Shown piece after piece: positions 15,299 to 24,003 of a DNA stretch of 64,000 bases. Both the position numbers and the translations under genes were made by a program. The first letter of the stretch is position 1, and every line of letters starts with the position of its first letter. Below the pieces are notes generated by a model that made no database searches, was not told the origin of the DNA, and saw nothing but the letters and a program-made list of their open reading frames with translations. This DNA comes from Streptomyces rapamycinicus NRRL 5491 (lineage in GTDB: Bacteria > Actinomycetota > Actinomycetes > Streptomycetales > Streptomycetaceae): assembly GCF_024298965.1 (NCBI RefSeq), contig NZ_CP085193.1, positions 5,952,001 through 6,016,000 on the forward strand. The letters run 5' to 3'.

Positions 15299-16915
15299 TC
15301 ACGGCTTGTCGTTCTCGGCAGGCTCGGCGGACTCGGCGGACTCGGTGTGATCTGCGGCTACCGAAGGCTCGGTGTCACACGGGGCACCTGCGGCGGATGT
15401 ACCGCGGGCCGCCTGGCGGAAGGCGCCGAAGCGGGCTCCGGCTTCCTCGGGTCGTGGCGGGCTGGTCTTGGGCTTGGGTTCCGTCTCGGCCGTCTGGGCG
15501 GCCGCCCGGGTGGCGGCGGCCAGCGTCTCGCCACGGCGCCGCTTGGGCAGTCCGTTGACCCGCGAGGGCTGCGCGGAGGGCTCCGGCGCGGACGACGGCG
15601 AGGGGGACGGGGACGACGGGTCGGTCTCCGGCGACGTGGACGGCGCGGCGGCCGGAGCGGACGCGCTCGGGGTGGACGCGCTCGGGGCGGGCGCGACCGT
15701 GGCGGTGGACGCGCTCGTGGCGGTCGACGCGGCGGGCGCGGCGGACGTCTGCCGGGGGACCCCGGTGCGGACGGTGCCCGGCGTGTCGAGGACGACGGCG
15801 TCCTGGTTGATGTGCGTGACCAGCTGCTGCGGGATCAGGACGACGACACCGGTGCCGCCGCGCGCGGACGGCCGGAAGGAGACGGTGAGCCCGTGCTTAC
15901 GGGCCAGACAGCCGACGACCGCGAGGCCCAGCCGGGTGCCGGACAGGGTCATCAGGTCCAGGCTCTCGGAGGAGACGGCCTTCTGGGCGCGGTCCAGGGC
16001 GGCCGGGCCCATCACCAGGCCACCGTCCTCGACGGTCACCACGACGCCCGCGTGCGTCTCCTCGACGTACACATGCACCTCCTCGGTGGGAGGCGAGAAG
16101 CTGGCGGCGTTGTCCATCAGTTCGGCGAGGGCGTGCATGACGCCCTCGGCCGCGTAACCGGCCACCGCGGCGTTACTGGTCGAGTGGACCCGTACCCGCT
16201 GGAAGGCGCTGATCCGGCCGATCGCGCCGCGCAGCACGGACTCCATGACGATCGGCTTGGTCCAGCGGCGTCCGGAACGGGCGCCGGTCAGCACCGCGAT
16301 GCTGTCCGCGATCCGGCCCGCCTGGGCGGTGGTGTGGTCCAGCTTCAGCAGATCGCCGAGGACGGTCTCGTCGTGGCGGTTCTCCATCTCCCGGAGGTCG
16401 GCCAGCATGCTGGTGGCCAGCGCCTGGACGCGGCCCGCGGCGTTGGCGCACGCGGCCATCGCGGAGGCGCGCATCCGCTCACCGTCGCCGATCTCGCGCA
16501 GCAGGGTCCGGAGCAGATACTGATGGGCCCGGCTGGTGGGGCGCTCCATGCGGGTGACCACGGTTTCCACCGAGCCGCCCTCGCGCAGTTGCCGGACCGC
16601 GGACGGAATCGTTTCCTCGGCGAGCCGGGTGGCCTCGATCTCCCGCGCGGCGGCCGCGGTCTCCAGCGAGGTGACCCGCTCCTGGAGACGGCCGATGGTC
16701 CGCGAGCGGTTGGCGGCGACGGCGAGCGCCACCCCCAGCAGCACGGCGGCGGCTCCGCAGAAGACGGCGACGAAGGCGCGCTGGGCGGATGGCACCGCGG
16801 TGGTCACCCACAGTCCCGCTCCGGCGGCGACGACGGCTGCCAGCAGGGGGACGGTCAGGGCCCCTCGCGTCACCGAGGGCCCTTTGTACGGATGGCTGGA
16901 TATGTGTGCTGACAT
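15299..16915 (-). CDS. cvnA: Conservon sensor kinase-like protein CvnA
   Basis: 538 aa. Two closely spaced transmembrane helices (about 18-41 and 47-69) anchor a cytoplasmic kinase-like part. A dimerisation helix contains MENRHDETVLGDLLKLDH. The HATPase domain has the N-box HALAELMDNAASFSPP, the glycine box VEDGGLVMG and a late GGTGVVVLIP. After about residue 400 comes a long Ala/Ser/Thr/Pro-rich tail with many SAS-type repeats, a usual feature of CvnA. There is almost no extracellular domain, so signals probably arrive inside or through the membrane. It is the first gene of the five-gene operon. Confidence 0.93.
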   Translation of the reverse strand: MSAHISSHPYKGPSVTRGALTVPLLAAVVAAGAGLWVTTAVPSAQRAFVAVFCGAAAVLLGVALAVAANRSRTIGRLQERVTSLETAAAAREIEATRLAEETIPSAVRQLREGGSVETVVTRMERPTSRAHQYLLRTLLREIGDGERMRASAMAACANAAGRVQALATSMLADLREMENRHDETVLGDLLKLDHTTAQAGRIADSIAVLTGARSGRRWTKPIVMESVLRGAIGRISAFQRVRVHSTSNAAVAGYAAEGVMHALAELMDNAASFSPPTEEVHVYVEETHAGVVVTVEDGGLVMGPAALDRAQKAVSSESLDLMTLSGTRLGLAVVGCLARKHGLTVSFRPSARGGTGVVVLIPQQLVTHINQDAVVLDTPGTVRTGVPRQTSAAPAASTATSASTATVAPAPSASTPSASAPAAAPSTSPETDPSSPSPSPSSAPEPSAQPSRVNGLPKRRRGETLAAATRAAAQTAETEPKPKTSPPRPEEAGARFGAFRQAARGTSAAGAPCDTEPSVAADHTESAESAEPAENDKP

Positions 16916-17178
16916 CTATCAGGTCCTCATGGGCGCGTTGAGGGTTTTTGGCTGGACCACGCGGACATCAAGCCGTGGGCGCCACATGTTAGTAGAGTCA
17001 CGTCAGTTTGACCGGCCCCTCTCAACACATGGATCATGACGACCCGTCAAATCGGGGCGCCGTGAAGCGTCATGTTCCGGACGCATATGACGCTGCCATT
17101 GACACCGCCATTCGCGCCACCATTTGCGCCACCGTTGCGCCGCCCTTTGCGCCGCCGCCGTCGGCCCGCCCGGCGACG
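16916..17178. promoter_or_regulatory. Intergenic region upstream of the conservon
   Basis: 263 bp holding the conservon promoter and the end of the SpoIIE-type gene, which is read on the same strand from further right. A Streptomyces-type repeat of TTTGCGCC/GTTGCGCC words occurs at about 17110-17160. No gene or clear terminator is recognised. Confidence 0.4.
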
Positions 17179-20037
17179 CTACGGAATCGCCAGCTCGGCC
17201 CAGATGACCTTGCCGTCCGAGGTGTAGCGGGTGCCCCAGCGCTCCGCGAACTGCGCGACCAGGAACAGCCCCCGGCCGCCCTCGTCCATCGTCGCCGCGT
17301 ACCGCAGATGCGGAGAGGTGCTGCTGGTGTCGGAGACCTCGCAGATCAGCGCGCGGTCGCGGAGGACCTGCACCCGGATCGGGCCGGTGGCGTGCCGGAT
17401 GGCGTTGGTGATCAGCTCGCTGAGCACCAGCTCGGCGGTGAACGCCGCCTCGTCCAGCCCCCACTCCGCCAGCTTCCGCATGACCTCGGCGCGCACCCCG
17501 GACACCGCGGCGGGGTCGGACGGCACCTCCCAGGAGGCCACGCGGTCGGCGCCCACGACCCGGGTCCGGGCGGCGATCAGGGCGATGTCATCGCTCGGGT
17601 TGCTGGGCAGCAGCGCGTCCAGCACCTCGGTGCAGATCTGGTCGGGGGTCCGGCCGGGGTGGGACAGGGCGCGGCGCAGCATCTCCAGACCGGTGTCGAT
17701 CTCCCGGCGGCGGTCCTCGATGAGCCCGTCCGTATAGAGGACGAGATGGCTGCCCTCGGGCAGCTCCAGCTGCGCGGTCTCGAACGGCAGCCCGCCCAGG
17801 CCCAGCGGCGGCCCCGCGGGAAGTTCCAGGAACTCCACCGAGCCGTCCGGACGCACCAGCGCGGGCGGCGGATGACCGGCCCGCGCCATGGTGCAACGCC
17901 GCGTCACCGGATCGTAGATCGCGTACAGACATGTCGCCCCGGTGATGCCCTCGCCGCCACCCCCACCGCCGCTGCCGTCGCCGTTCGGCCCGCCCGGGCC
18001 CTCGTCCTGGTCGATCCGGGCGATCAGATCGTCGAGGTGGGAGAGGATCTCATCGGGCGGGAGATCGAGCGTGGAGAAGTTGTGCACCGCCGTCCGCAGC
18101 CGCCCCATCGTCGCCGCCGCGTGCAAGCCGTGGCCCACCACATCCCCCACCACCAGCGCCACCCGCGCCCCCGGCAGCGGAATGACGTCGAACCAGTCAC
18201 CCCCGACCCCCGACTCCGCCGGCAGATAGCGGAAGGCCACGTCCAGGGCGCTCTGGCTGGGCAGGGCGCGGGGCAGCAAGCTGTGCTGGAGGGTCACCGC
18301 CATGGTGTGCTCGCGGGTGTAGCGGCGGGCGTTGTCGATGCAGACCGCGGCGTGCGAGGCGAGCTCCTCGGCGAGGGACACCTCTTCCTGCTCGAAGGGC
18401 TCGCGCTGCTTCATCCGCCAGAAGTTGACCACGCCCAGCAGCACGCCCCGGGCCCGCAGCGGCACGGTGACCAGCGACCGGACGCCGTACTCGATGACCT
18501 TGGCGGTCTGCTCGGGGTCCTGGGCCTGCCAGCCGGTGGCCTCGGAGAGATCGGCCTCCACGACCGGCTCGCCCCCGCTCAGCCCGAACGCCTGCGGCGA
18601 GGACGGGACGAACGCGAACACCCGGCCGACCGGATAGAAGGGGTGGTTGGGCCGGATGCCGTGGACCGCCGACCGGCGCATCTCGACACCACCGACGGCC
18701 AGCGGCTCATCGCCGCGCGCCACGGGCTCCGCCAGGTCGACCGTGACGAAGTCGGCGAAGCGGTCCACCGCCACCTGCGCCAGTTCCTCGGCGGTACGGC
18801 TCACATCGAGCGTGGTACCGATCTCCACACTCGCGTCGTACAGCAGCTTGAGCCGCTTCTGGGCCACTTCGGCGCGGCCGGAGAGGGCCCGCAGTTCGGT
18901 GGAGTCGCGCAGGGTGGCGACGCTGCCGGGCGGTCCCCCGTCGCGGTCGGTCAGCCGGTTGTTGATGGCCAGCAGCCGGTCGCCGGCCACCAGCACCTCG
19001 TCGGTGACATCGCGCCCGGAGGCCAGGACGTCGGCGACATGGGACTCCAGGCCCAGGTCGTCGACCAGCCGTCCCTCGGGCCGCGGCGGCAGGTCGAGCA
19101 GCCGGGACGCCTCGTCGTTGGCGAGCACCAGCCGCCCGTCGTCGCCGACGATCAGCACACCCTCGCGCACCGAGTGCAGCACCGCGTCATGGTGCTCGTA
19201 CATCCGGGTCATCTCGATCGGGTCCAGGCCACGGGTCTGCCGCCGCAGCCGCTTGCTCACCAGCGCCGTGCCGCTGGTGGCGAGCACGAGGGAGGCGGAG
19301 ACGGCGCCGACGAGGAGCGGCAGCTGGCGGTTGGCGAGCCCGCTCACCTTCTTGATCGTGATCCCCGCGCCGACCAGGCCGACAACCTTGTGGTTTCTGT
19401 CGAAGACGGGTGCCACGGCGTCCATCGCCTCGCCCAGTGTGCCGGGGCCGGTGTCGGTGGTGGTGTGCCCGTGCAGCGCCGGGTCGATGTTGCCGACGTA
19501 GTGCTTGCCGATCCGGTTGAGCTTGGGGTGTGTGTACCGGATGCCCTTGTCGTTCGTGACCACGACGAAGTCGAGCCCGGATCTCTTCCGGACGGCCTCG
19601 GCCCTCGGCTGGAGCACCTTGGTGGGGTTGGGGCTGTGCAGGGCCTCGACGATCCCGGGGGAGTTGGCGAACGACTCGGCGACCGCGACGGACCGGCTGC
19701 GGGCCTCGTCGGTGGCATCGTGCCGCACCTGGAGCACCAGGGCGACGGTGGCCGCCGCGCCGAGCAGCAGCACGATCACGAGCTGCAGGATGAAGACCTG
19801 CCCGGCGACGCTGCGAACGTTCAGCCACGATCGAAAGCGCCGGCCCGCCACCTCCGGGCGTTCCCGCCGCCGACTCCGTGGGCGCCGACCGGGGAACATG
19901 CGGGCAGCCCACGATCGACCCATAAACCGGGCCATACACATACATCTACACCGGGAATTCTTGGAAGGCGAATCTCCGGTTCCGACGGCCAGGCGACCAT
20001 CACCTTCCGCATATGATGTGCGACTTTCCGTATCCAT
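17179..20037 (-). CDS. Membrane sensor phosphatase: Cache sensor, PAS, GAF, SpoIIE/PP2C and HATPase
   Basis: About 952 aa from ATG 20037; GTG 20082 and ATG 19935 are alternatives, and no ribosome-binding site decides between them. Two transmembrane helices flank an extracellular sensor like that of CitA/DcuS-type kinases (KRSGLDFVVVTNDKGIRYTHP, then VVGLVGAGITI). PAS, GAF, SpoIIE-type PP2C (GGDWFDVIPLPG, GDVVGHGLHAAATMGRLR, YTDGLIEDR) and a C-terminal RsbW-like HATPase (LSELITNAIRHATG, DEGGRGLFLV) follow. The expected role is to dephosphorylate anti-anti-sigma proteins and also bind sigma or anti-anti-sigma partners, linking an external small molecule to a partner-switching sigma cascade. The PP2C domain carries a Gly/Asp-rich insertion. 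Confidence 0.92.
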   Translation of the reverse strand: MDTESRTSYAEGDGRLAVGTGDSPSKNSRCRCMCMARFMGRSWAARMFPGRRPRSRRRERPEVAGRRFRSWLNVRSVAGQVFILQLVIVLLLGAAATVALVLQVRHDATDEARSRSVAVAESFANSPGIVEALHSPNPTKVLQPRAEAVRKRSGLDFVVVTNDKGIRYTHPKLNRIGKHYVGNIDPALHGHTTTDTGPGTLGEAMDAVAPVFDRNHKVVGLVGAGITIKKVSGLANRQLPLLVGAVSASLVLATSGTALVSKRLRRQTRGLDPIEMTRMYEHHDAVLHSVREGVLIVGDDGRLVLANDEASRLLDLPPRPEGRLVDDLGLESHVADVLASGRDVTDEVLVAGDRLLAINNRLTDRDGGPPGSVATLRDSTELRALSGRAEVAQKRLKLLYDASVEIGTTLDVSRTAEELAQVAVDRFADFVTVDLAEPVARGDEPLAVGGVEMRRSAVHGIRPNHPFYPVGRVFAFVPSSPQAFGLSGGEPVVEADLSEATGWQAQDPEQTAKVIEYGVRSLVTVPLRARGVLLGVVNFWRMKQREPFEQEEVSLAEELASHAAVCIDNARRYTREHTMAVTLQHSLLPRALPSQSALDVAFRYLPAESGVGGDWFDVIPLPGARVALVVGDVVGHGLHAAATMGRLRTAVHNFSTLDLPPDEILSHLDDLIARIDQDEGPGGPNGDGSGGGGGGEGITGATCLYAIYDPVTRRCTMARAGHPPPALVRPDGSVEFLELPAGPPLGLGGLPFETAQLELPEGSHLVLYTDGLIEDRRREIDTGLEMLRRALSHPGRTPDQICTEVLDALLPSNPSDDIALIAARTRVVGADRVASWEVPSDPAAVSGVRAEVMRKLAEWGLDEAAFTAELVLSELITNAIRHATGPIRVQVLRDRALICEVSDTSSTSPHLRYAATMDEGGRGLFLVAQFAERWGTRYTSDGKVIWAELAIP

Positions 20038-20199
20038 GGCGAATCCGCCGCGGGACCGCCGCGGGTTGACCGGCGGGCTCACGGTGGGCGAGGTGCCGAA
20101 GACGGGGGTCTATGCAAATCTGAGAAAAGGGTAATTCACCCTTATTGCCGCGAATCGGTGTCGTGGCGGCGCCGATCGCGCCGGACGAAGGAGCCCGAC

Positions 20200-20715
20200 A
20201 TGGCCAGTCACGCCGGTGGAGTTCAGACAGGGGCCGCTCCGGGCCATATGCACCGGGCGGTGAGCGGATGGCTCGTCTTCGCGGGGGTCATGATGATCTT
20301 CGGTGGGCTGATGAACCTGCTCCAGGGCATCTCGGCCATCCGGACCGACCAGGTCTTCCTGGTGACGCAGAGCTATATCTTCCAGTTCGACCTCGCCGGC
20401 TGGGGCTGGGTCCACCTGGCCCTCGGGATCGCCGTGGTGATCGCCGGGTTCGCGGTGTTCACGGGTGCCATGTGGGCCCGTGTCACGGGCGTGGTGCTGG
20501 CCGGTCTCGCGCTCATCGCCAACTTCCTGTGGCTGCCGTACTACCCGGTCTGGGCCACCGTGCTGCTCATCATCGACGCCCTGGTGATCTGGGCGCTGTG
20601 CGCCGGGCCGAGCCGCGGCGGCCCGGGCCGCCCGGAGACGGGCCGCGGAGAGACGGGCCGCGCGGAGACGGGAGGGCCCGCGGCGGGAGGGCCCGAGTCG
20701 GGACGCACCGCCTGA
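20200..20715 (+). CDS. Four-helix integral membrane protein (DUF7144-like)
   Basis: 171 aa from ATG 20200 with GAAGGAG seven bases upstream. Four hydrophobic segments are visible: GWLVFAGVMMIFGGLMNLLQG, then VHLALGIAVVIAGFAVFTG, VTGVVLAGLALIANFLWL and ATVLLIIDALVIWALC. This is the layout of a widespread small Streptomyces membrane family of unknown function. The cytoplasmic C-terminus is a low-complexity tail of Gly/Pro/Glu/Thr repeats (GRPETGRGETGRAETGG) encoded by short tandem DNA repeats. Confidence 0.88.
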   Translation: MASHAGGVQTGAAPGHMHRAVSGWLVFAGVMMIFGGLMNLLQGISAIRTDQVFLVTQSYIFQFDLAGWGWVHLALGIAVVIAGFAVFTGAMWARVTGVVLAGLALIANFLWLPYYPVWATVLLIIDALVIWALCAGPSRGGPGRPETGRGETGRAETGGPAAGGPESGRTA

Positions 20716-20772
20716 GGGACCTGAGGGACGTGACGCCTGGTTTCCCGGCAGGGCGCGGGGCAGGCTGGAGCC

Positions 20773-22311
20773 ATGCTGCTGGCTGATGTCGCGCTGACCT
20801 CCCGCCAGGTCGCGGCCACCGCCGCCCGCACGGAGAAGATCGCCGCACTGGCCCGGCTGTTCCGGCGTACGGAACCGGCCGAGGCGGCCGTGGTGATCAC
20901 CTACCTCGCGGGCAAGCTGCCCCAGCGCCGCACCGGAGTGGGCTGGTCGACCCTGCGCCACCGGCGGGAACCCGCCGCCGAGCCGACGCTCGCGGTGCTC
21001 GACGTGGACGAGGCCCTGAGCCGGGTCGCGGCGGTCGCCGGCACCGGTGCGACGGCGGCCCGCAAGCGACTGGTGGGCGAGTTGCTGTCCGCCGCGACCA
21101 AGGAGGAGCAGGGCTTTCTGCTCGGCCTGATCGGCGGGGAGCTGCGGCAGGGGGCACTGGAGGGGCTGGCCGTGGAGGGGCTCGCCGAGGCGGTCGGCGC
21201 ACCGGCCGCCGAGGTGCGGCGGGCGGTGATGCTCGGCGGGTCGCTGGGCGCGGTGGCCGAGGCGCTGCTGGCGCGCGGCCCGGAGGCGCTGGCCGACTTC
21301 CGGCTCGAGGTGGGGCGGCCGGTGCTGCCGATGCTCGCGCAGAGCGCCAAGGACCTCGACGAGGCCATGGACCGGCTGGGGGCGTGCGCGGTCGAGGAGA
21401 AGCTGGACGGGATCCGGGTGCAGGTGCACCGGGACGGCGAGGAGGTACGGATCTACACCCGCACCCTCGACGAGATCACCGAGCGGCTGCCGGAGGTGGT
21501 CACGGCGGCGCGGGAGCTGGCGGTGGACCGGGCGATCCTCGACGGCGAGGTGATCCTGCTGGACGCGGAGGGACGGCCCCGGCCGTTCCAGGAGACCTCG
21601 GGCCGGGTCGGCTCCCGGCTCGATGTGGCCGGGGCGTCGGCCGCGCTGCCGCTGTCCCCCGTCTTCTTCGATCTGCTCATGGTGGACGACCGCGATCTGC
21701 TCGACCTCCCGGCCCACGAGCGCCATGCCGAACTGGCCCGGATCGCCCCCGGACCCCGGCGGGTGCGGCGGCTGGTGGCCGACGACCCGGCGGATCCGGA
21801 AACCCGGCGGGCGGCCGGTGAGTTCGCGGCGGACGTGCTGGCCCGGGGGCATGAGGGGGTGCTGGTCAAGGGGTTGGAGGCGCCGTACGGCGCGGGCCGG
21901 CGCGGGGCGTCCTGGCTGAAGGTCAAACCGGTGCACACGCTGGATCTGGTGGTGCTGGCGGCGGAGTGGGGGCACGGCCGCCGCACCGGGAAGCTGTCCA
22001 ACCTCCATCTGGGCGCGCGGGCGCCGGACGGCACGTACGTGATGCTGGGCAAGACGTTCAAGGGGCTGACCGACGTGATGCTGGAGTGGCAGACGGAGGC
22101 GCTGCTGGGGATCGCGGTCAGCGACGACGGCTGGGTGGTGCGGGTGCGGCCGGAGCTGGTGGTGGAGGTGGCCTTCGACGGGCTGCAGCGCTCGTCCCGC
22201 TATCCGGCGGGCGTCACCCTGCGGTTCGCGCGGGTGCTGCGCTACCGGGAGGACAAACCGGCGGACCAGGCGGACACGGTCGAGACGGTGCTGGCGCTGC
22301 GCGGCGGGTGA
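20773..22311 (+). CDS. ATP-dependent DNA ligase (LigB type)
   Basis: 512 aa. It has the N-terminal DNA-binding domain of archaeal/actinobacterial LigB-type ligases. The adenylation domain follows, with nucleophile Lys210 in motif I (EKLDGIR), motif III FFDLLMVDD, motif IV EGVLVKG and motif V SWLKVKP. The OB-fold includes LSNLHLGARAPDGTYVMLG. It seals nicks by a ligase-adenylate intermediate and is additional to the essential NAD-dependent LigA. A stand-alone LigD-type polymerase lies 4 kb further on the same strand, so both may serve DNA-end repair, although they are not one operon. Confidence 0.95.
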   Translation: MLLADVALTSRQVAATAARTEKIAALARLFRRTEPAEAAVVITYLAGKLPQRRTGVGWSTLRHRREPAAEPTLAVLDVDEALSRVAAVAGTGATAARKRLVGELLSAATKEEQGFLLGLIGGELRQGALEGLAVEGLAEAVGAPAAEVRRAVMLGGSLGAVAEALLARGPEALADFRLEVGRPVLPMLAQSAKDLDEAMDRLGACAVEEKLDGIRVQVHRDGEEVRIYTRTLDEITERLPEVVTAARELAVDRAILDGEVILLDAEGRPRPFQETSGRVGSRLDVAGASAALPLSPVFFDLLMVDDRDLLDLPAHERHAELARIAPGPRRVRRLVADDPADPETRRAAGEFAADVLARGHEGVLVKGLEAPYGAGRRGASWLKVKPVHTLDLVVLAAEWGHGRRTGKLSNLHLGARAPDGTYVMLGKTFKGLTDVMLEWQTEALLGIAVSDDGWVVRVRPELVVEVAFDGLQRSSRYPAGVTLRFARVLRYREDKPADQADTVETVLALRGG

Positions 22312-22608
22312 ACGGGGAGCCCCGGGGCTCACGGTCCGAGGGCGGTCCGAGGGGCCCCGGGGCTCACGGTCCGAGGGGGCCCCGGGGACGGCCGACGGGG
22401 TCTTGACGCCTGCGGCGGGCTGTCCCCTCCCCGCCCCTTCCCACAACTGGGGCTTCGCCCCAGACCCCGGGCCCCACTCCCCGGGCCCCCGGGCGCGGCC
22501 GACGTGCGGCGGGGTGGGGAATGATCCGCCGGACACCCCAGGGCCCTGGACCCCGGGCCGCGGGGCGGTCCGGGATCGGTCCGGGGTCGGTCCGGGATCA
22601 GGCGGGGC
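22312..22608. repeat. Repeat-rich intergenic region between convergent genes
   Basis: 297 bp without a gene. Two exact 24-bp copies starting GCCCCGGGGCTCACGG lie at 22319-22342 and 22354-22377. Copy A of a dispersed GC-rich palindromic element covers about 22408-22545. Three 11-bp units GGTCCGGGATC/GGTCCGGGGTC fill 22567-22599, directly beside the alginate-lyase stop codon. The palindromes probably terminate transcription in both directions. Confidence 0.8.
22408..22545. repeat. Dispersed GC-rich intergenic element, copy A
   Basis: It shares CCCTCCCCGCCCCTTCCC and the flanking GCCTGCGGCGGGCT with the copy at 33652-33797, and both end in a variant of GATC-CCGCCGGACRCCC. Inside are hairpins built on GGGGCTTCGCCCC. 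It is a common type of Streptomyces intergenic repeat, possibly a small non-autonomous mobile element or a terminator module. Confidence 0.7.
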
Positions 22609-23847
22609 TCAGGACGGGTTGTCCCCGTGGGTCAGGGTTTCCCAGCCCAGGAAGAGGCTGTTGGTGCCTGCCGGGCGCTGCCGCTCGGTGAGCTTCTGGG
22701 TGTTGGCCATGGCGATGCCGAGCCGGTTGTGCAGGGCGTTGTAGCCGACCTCGGTGATCGGGCCGAGGCCTCGCTTGACGCTGCCGCCGCACAGCCAGGA
22801 CGGCGGGGCCTCGCCCAGCTCGTACTTCGACTGGAAGCCCAGCGCCTGCCTCAGCCGCTCGCCCACCTCGGGATAGAGGTCCTGGCCCTGGATGCGGCTG
22901 GTCTCGGCGACGTGCGCGATGGAGGCGATGCCGTATCCCGTGTGGGTGAAGTCGCGGCAGGTCTCCTGGGTGAGCCCGGTGACGAAGGTCGACTGGCCCT
23001 GCCAGTACTTGATGATCTTGTCGCGGGTGTCGAGGCCGCTGCCGGGCGCGGTCTTGGGCAGGGCGCCGTCGGACTCCAGGTAGACATACGCGGGGACGCG
23101 GCCGCGGTACTTCGCGATCGCCTTGTCGTAGCTGGTCCGGTCGTCGAGGAAGACGGAGATGCCGGTGGCGGCCTCCACCATCACCAGCTCCCAGTTGCCG
23201 TTGGAGTTCGAGCCGCCGATGACCTTCGGGAGGTAGACGGTGCGCAGCATGGTCTTGAAGCGGTCGATCGAGGCGGCGGACCAGCCGTCGTAGCTGTAGC
23301 GGATGATCTCGGCCGCCCGGGGCCAGGAGGATCCGGCCCAGCCGGTCTGCAGCGGGGCGTTGCTGTTGGTGTGGTCCTTGATGGTGGCCGACCAGGCGTC
23401 CATGATCTGGATCGCCTTCTCGGCGTAGCGGCTGTCGCGGGTGATGTACCAGGCCAGCGAGAGGGAGTAGGCGGCGAGCGCGTCCTGGCGCTCATCGGTG
23501 CAGCCGATGTTGGGGTCGGAGTACGGACCGCATTCGACGACCGCGCGGGGCTTGGGGGTGCGCGAAAGCGAGGCGTACGGGCTCGCCAGCATCGCGTCGT
23601 ACGCGCCCTTCCAGGGCTGGGCGCCGGCGTTCACCTTGGAGCGGACGAAGTCGAGCTGGGCGCGGCTGACGAGGACGCCTGGGTGGGTGAACGCGGCCTT
23701 GGGCGTGGCCTTGGGCGCCGCTTCGGTGGAGGCCTCGGGCGTGGTGGACCGCTGGGTCTGCCCGGCCGTGGCCGGGCCGCTGAGGATGCCCGCGAACAGC
23801 GCGGCCAGCGCTGTGGCGAGGGCGAGATACAGGGCTCTGGTGCGCAT
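22609..23847 (-). CDS. Secreted alginate-lyase-family protein
   Basis: 412 aa from ATG 23847, which has GGAGAG upstream; the frame runs 18 codons further without support. The signal peptide (MRTRALYLALATALAALFAG, cleavage near ATAGQ) is followed by a Thr/Ala/Pro-rich linker and an alpha-helical lyase-like domain: HPGVLVSRAQLDFVRSK, AYSLSLAWYITRDSRYAEKA, the conserved SNSNGNWELVMVEAATGI, and THTGYGIASIAHVAETS. This is the PF05426-type alginate lyase (alpha/alpha-barrel) fold of secreted polysaccharide lyases. The true substrate may be alginate or another uronate polymer. It is divergent from an exported phosphodiesterase-like gene, with a palindrome between them. Confidence 0.88.
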   Translation of the reverse strand: MRTRALYLALATALAALFAGILSGPATAGQTQRSTTPEASTEAAPKATPKAAFTHPGVLVSRAQLDFVRSKVNAGAQPWKGAYDAMLASPYASLSRTPKPRAVVECGPYSDPNIGCTDERQDALAAYSLSLAWYITRDSRYAEKAIQIMDAWSATIKDHTNSNAPLQTGWAGSSWPRAAEIIRYSYDGWSAASIDRFKTMLRTVYLPKVIGGSNSNGNWELVMVEAATGISVFLDDRTSYDKAIAKYRGRVPAYVYLESDGALPKTAPGSGLDTRDKIIKYWQGQSTFVTGLTQETCRDFTHTGYGIASIAHVAETSRIQGQDLYPEVGERLRQALGFQSKYELGEAPPSWLCGGSVKRGLGPITEVGYNALHNRLGIAMANTQKLTERQRPAGTNSLFLGWETLTHGDNPS

Positions 23848-24003
23848 GGGGGCGGCTCTCCTGACGGTGAGTTCGTATGTGTGAACAACGGATGCCGACA
23901 TGAACTCCTGCGGTGTTCCGGGAAGTTAGCTCATGAACACGTCAAGGTCTAGACCTGCCGTTCATAGGAGAATGTGCGCCCCGCCCCGATCGAGAGGCCC
24001 AGC
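23848..24003. promoter_or_regulatory. Divergent promoter with a DasR-like palindrome
   Basis: This 156-bp region serves both the lyase-like gene and the endonuclease/phosphatase gene. It contains the perfect palindrome GGTCTAGACC at 23946-23955, identical to the core of the DasR-responsive element, and a GTTC...GAAC inverted pair near 23870. GAGAGG at 23992-23997 is the ribosome-binding site for the rightward gene. Confidence 0.6.
23946..23955. promoter_or_regulatory. Candidate GntR/DasR operator core
   Basis: GGTCTAGACC is a 10-bp perfect palindrome that equals the central ten bases of the Streptomyces dre consensus (ACTGGTCTAGACCACT). The three bases on each side do not match the consensus. 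Confidence 0.5.

Noticed and set aside
15197..16912. A 571-codon plus-strand frame opposite the conservon kinase
   Set aside because: Composition is Gly/Arg-biased with no motif; the opposite strand has an intact kinase-like protein.
17008..20016. A 1002-codon plus-strand frame opposite the SpoIIE-type gene
   Set aside because: Long but repetitive in Arg/His/Gly/Asp and without domains; it mirrors the third-position GC bias of the true gene.
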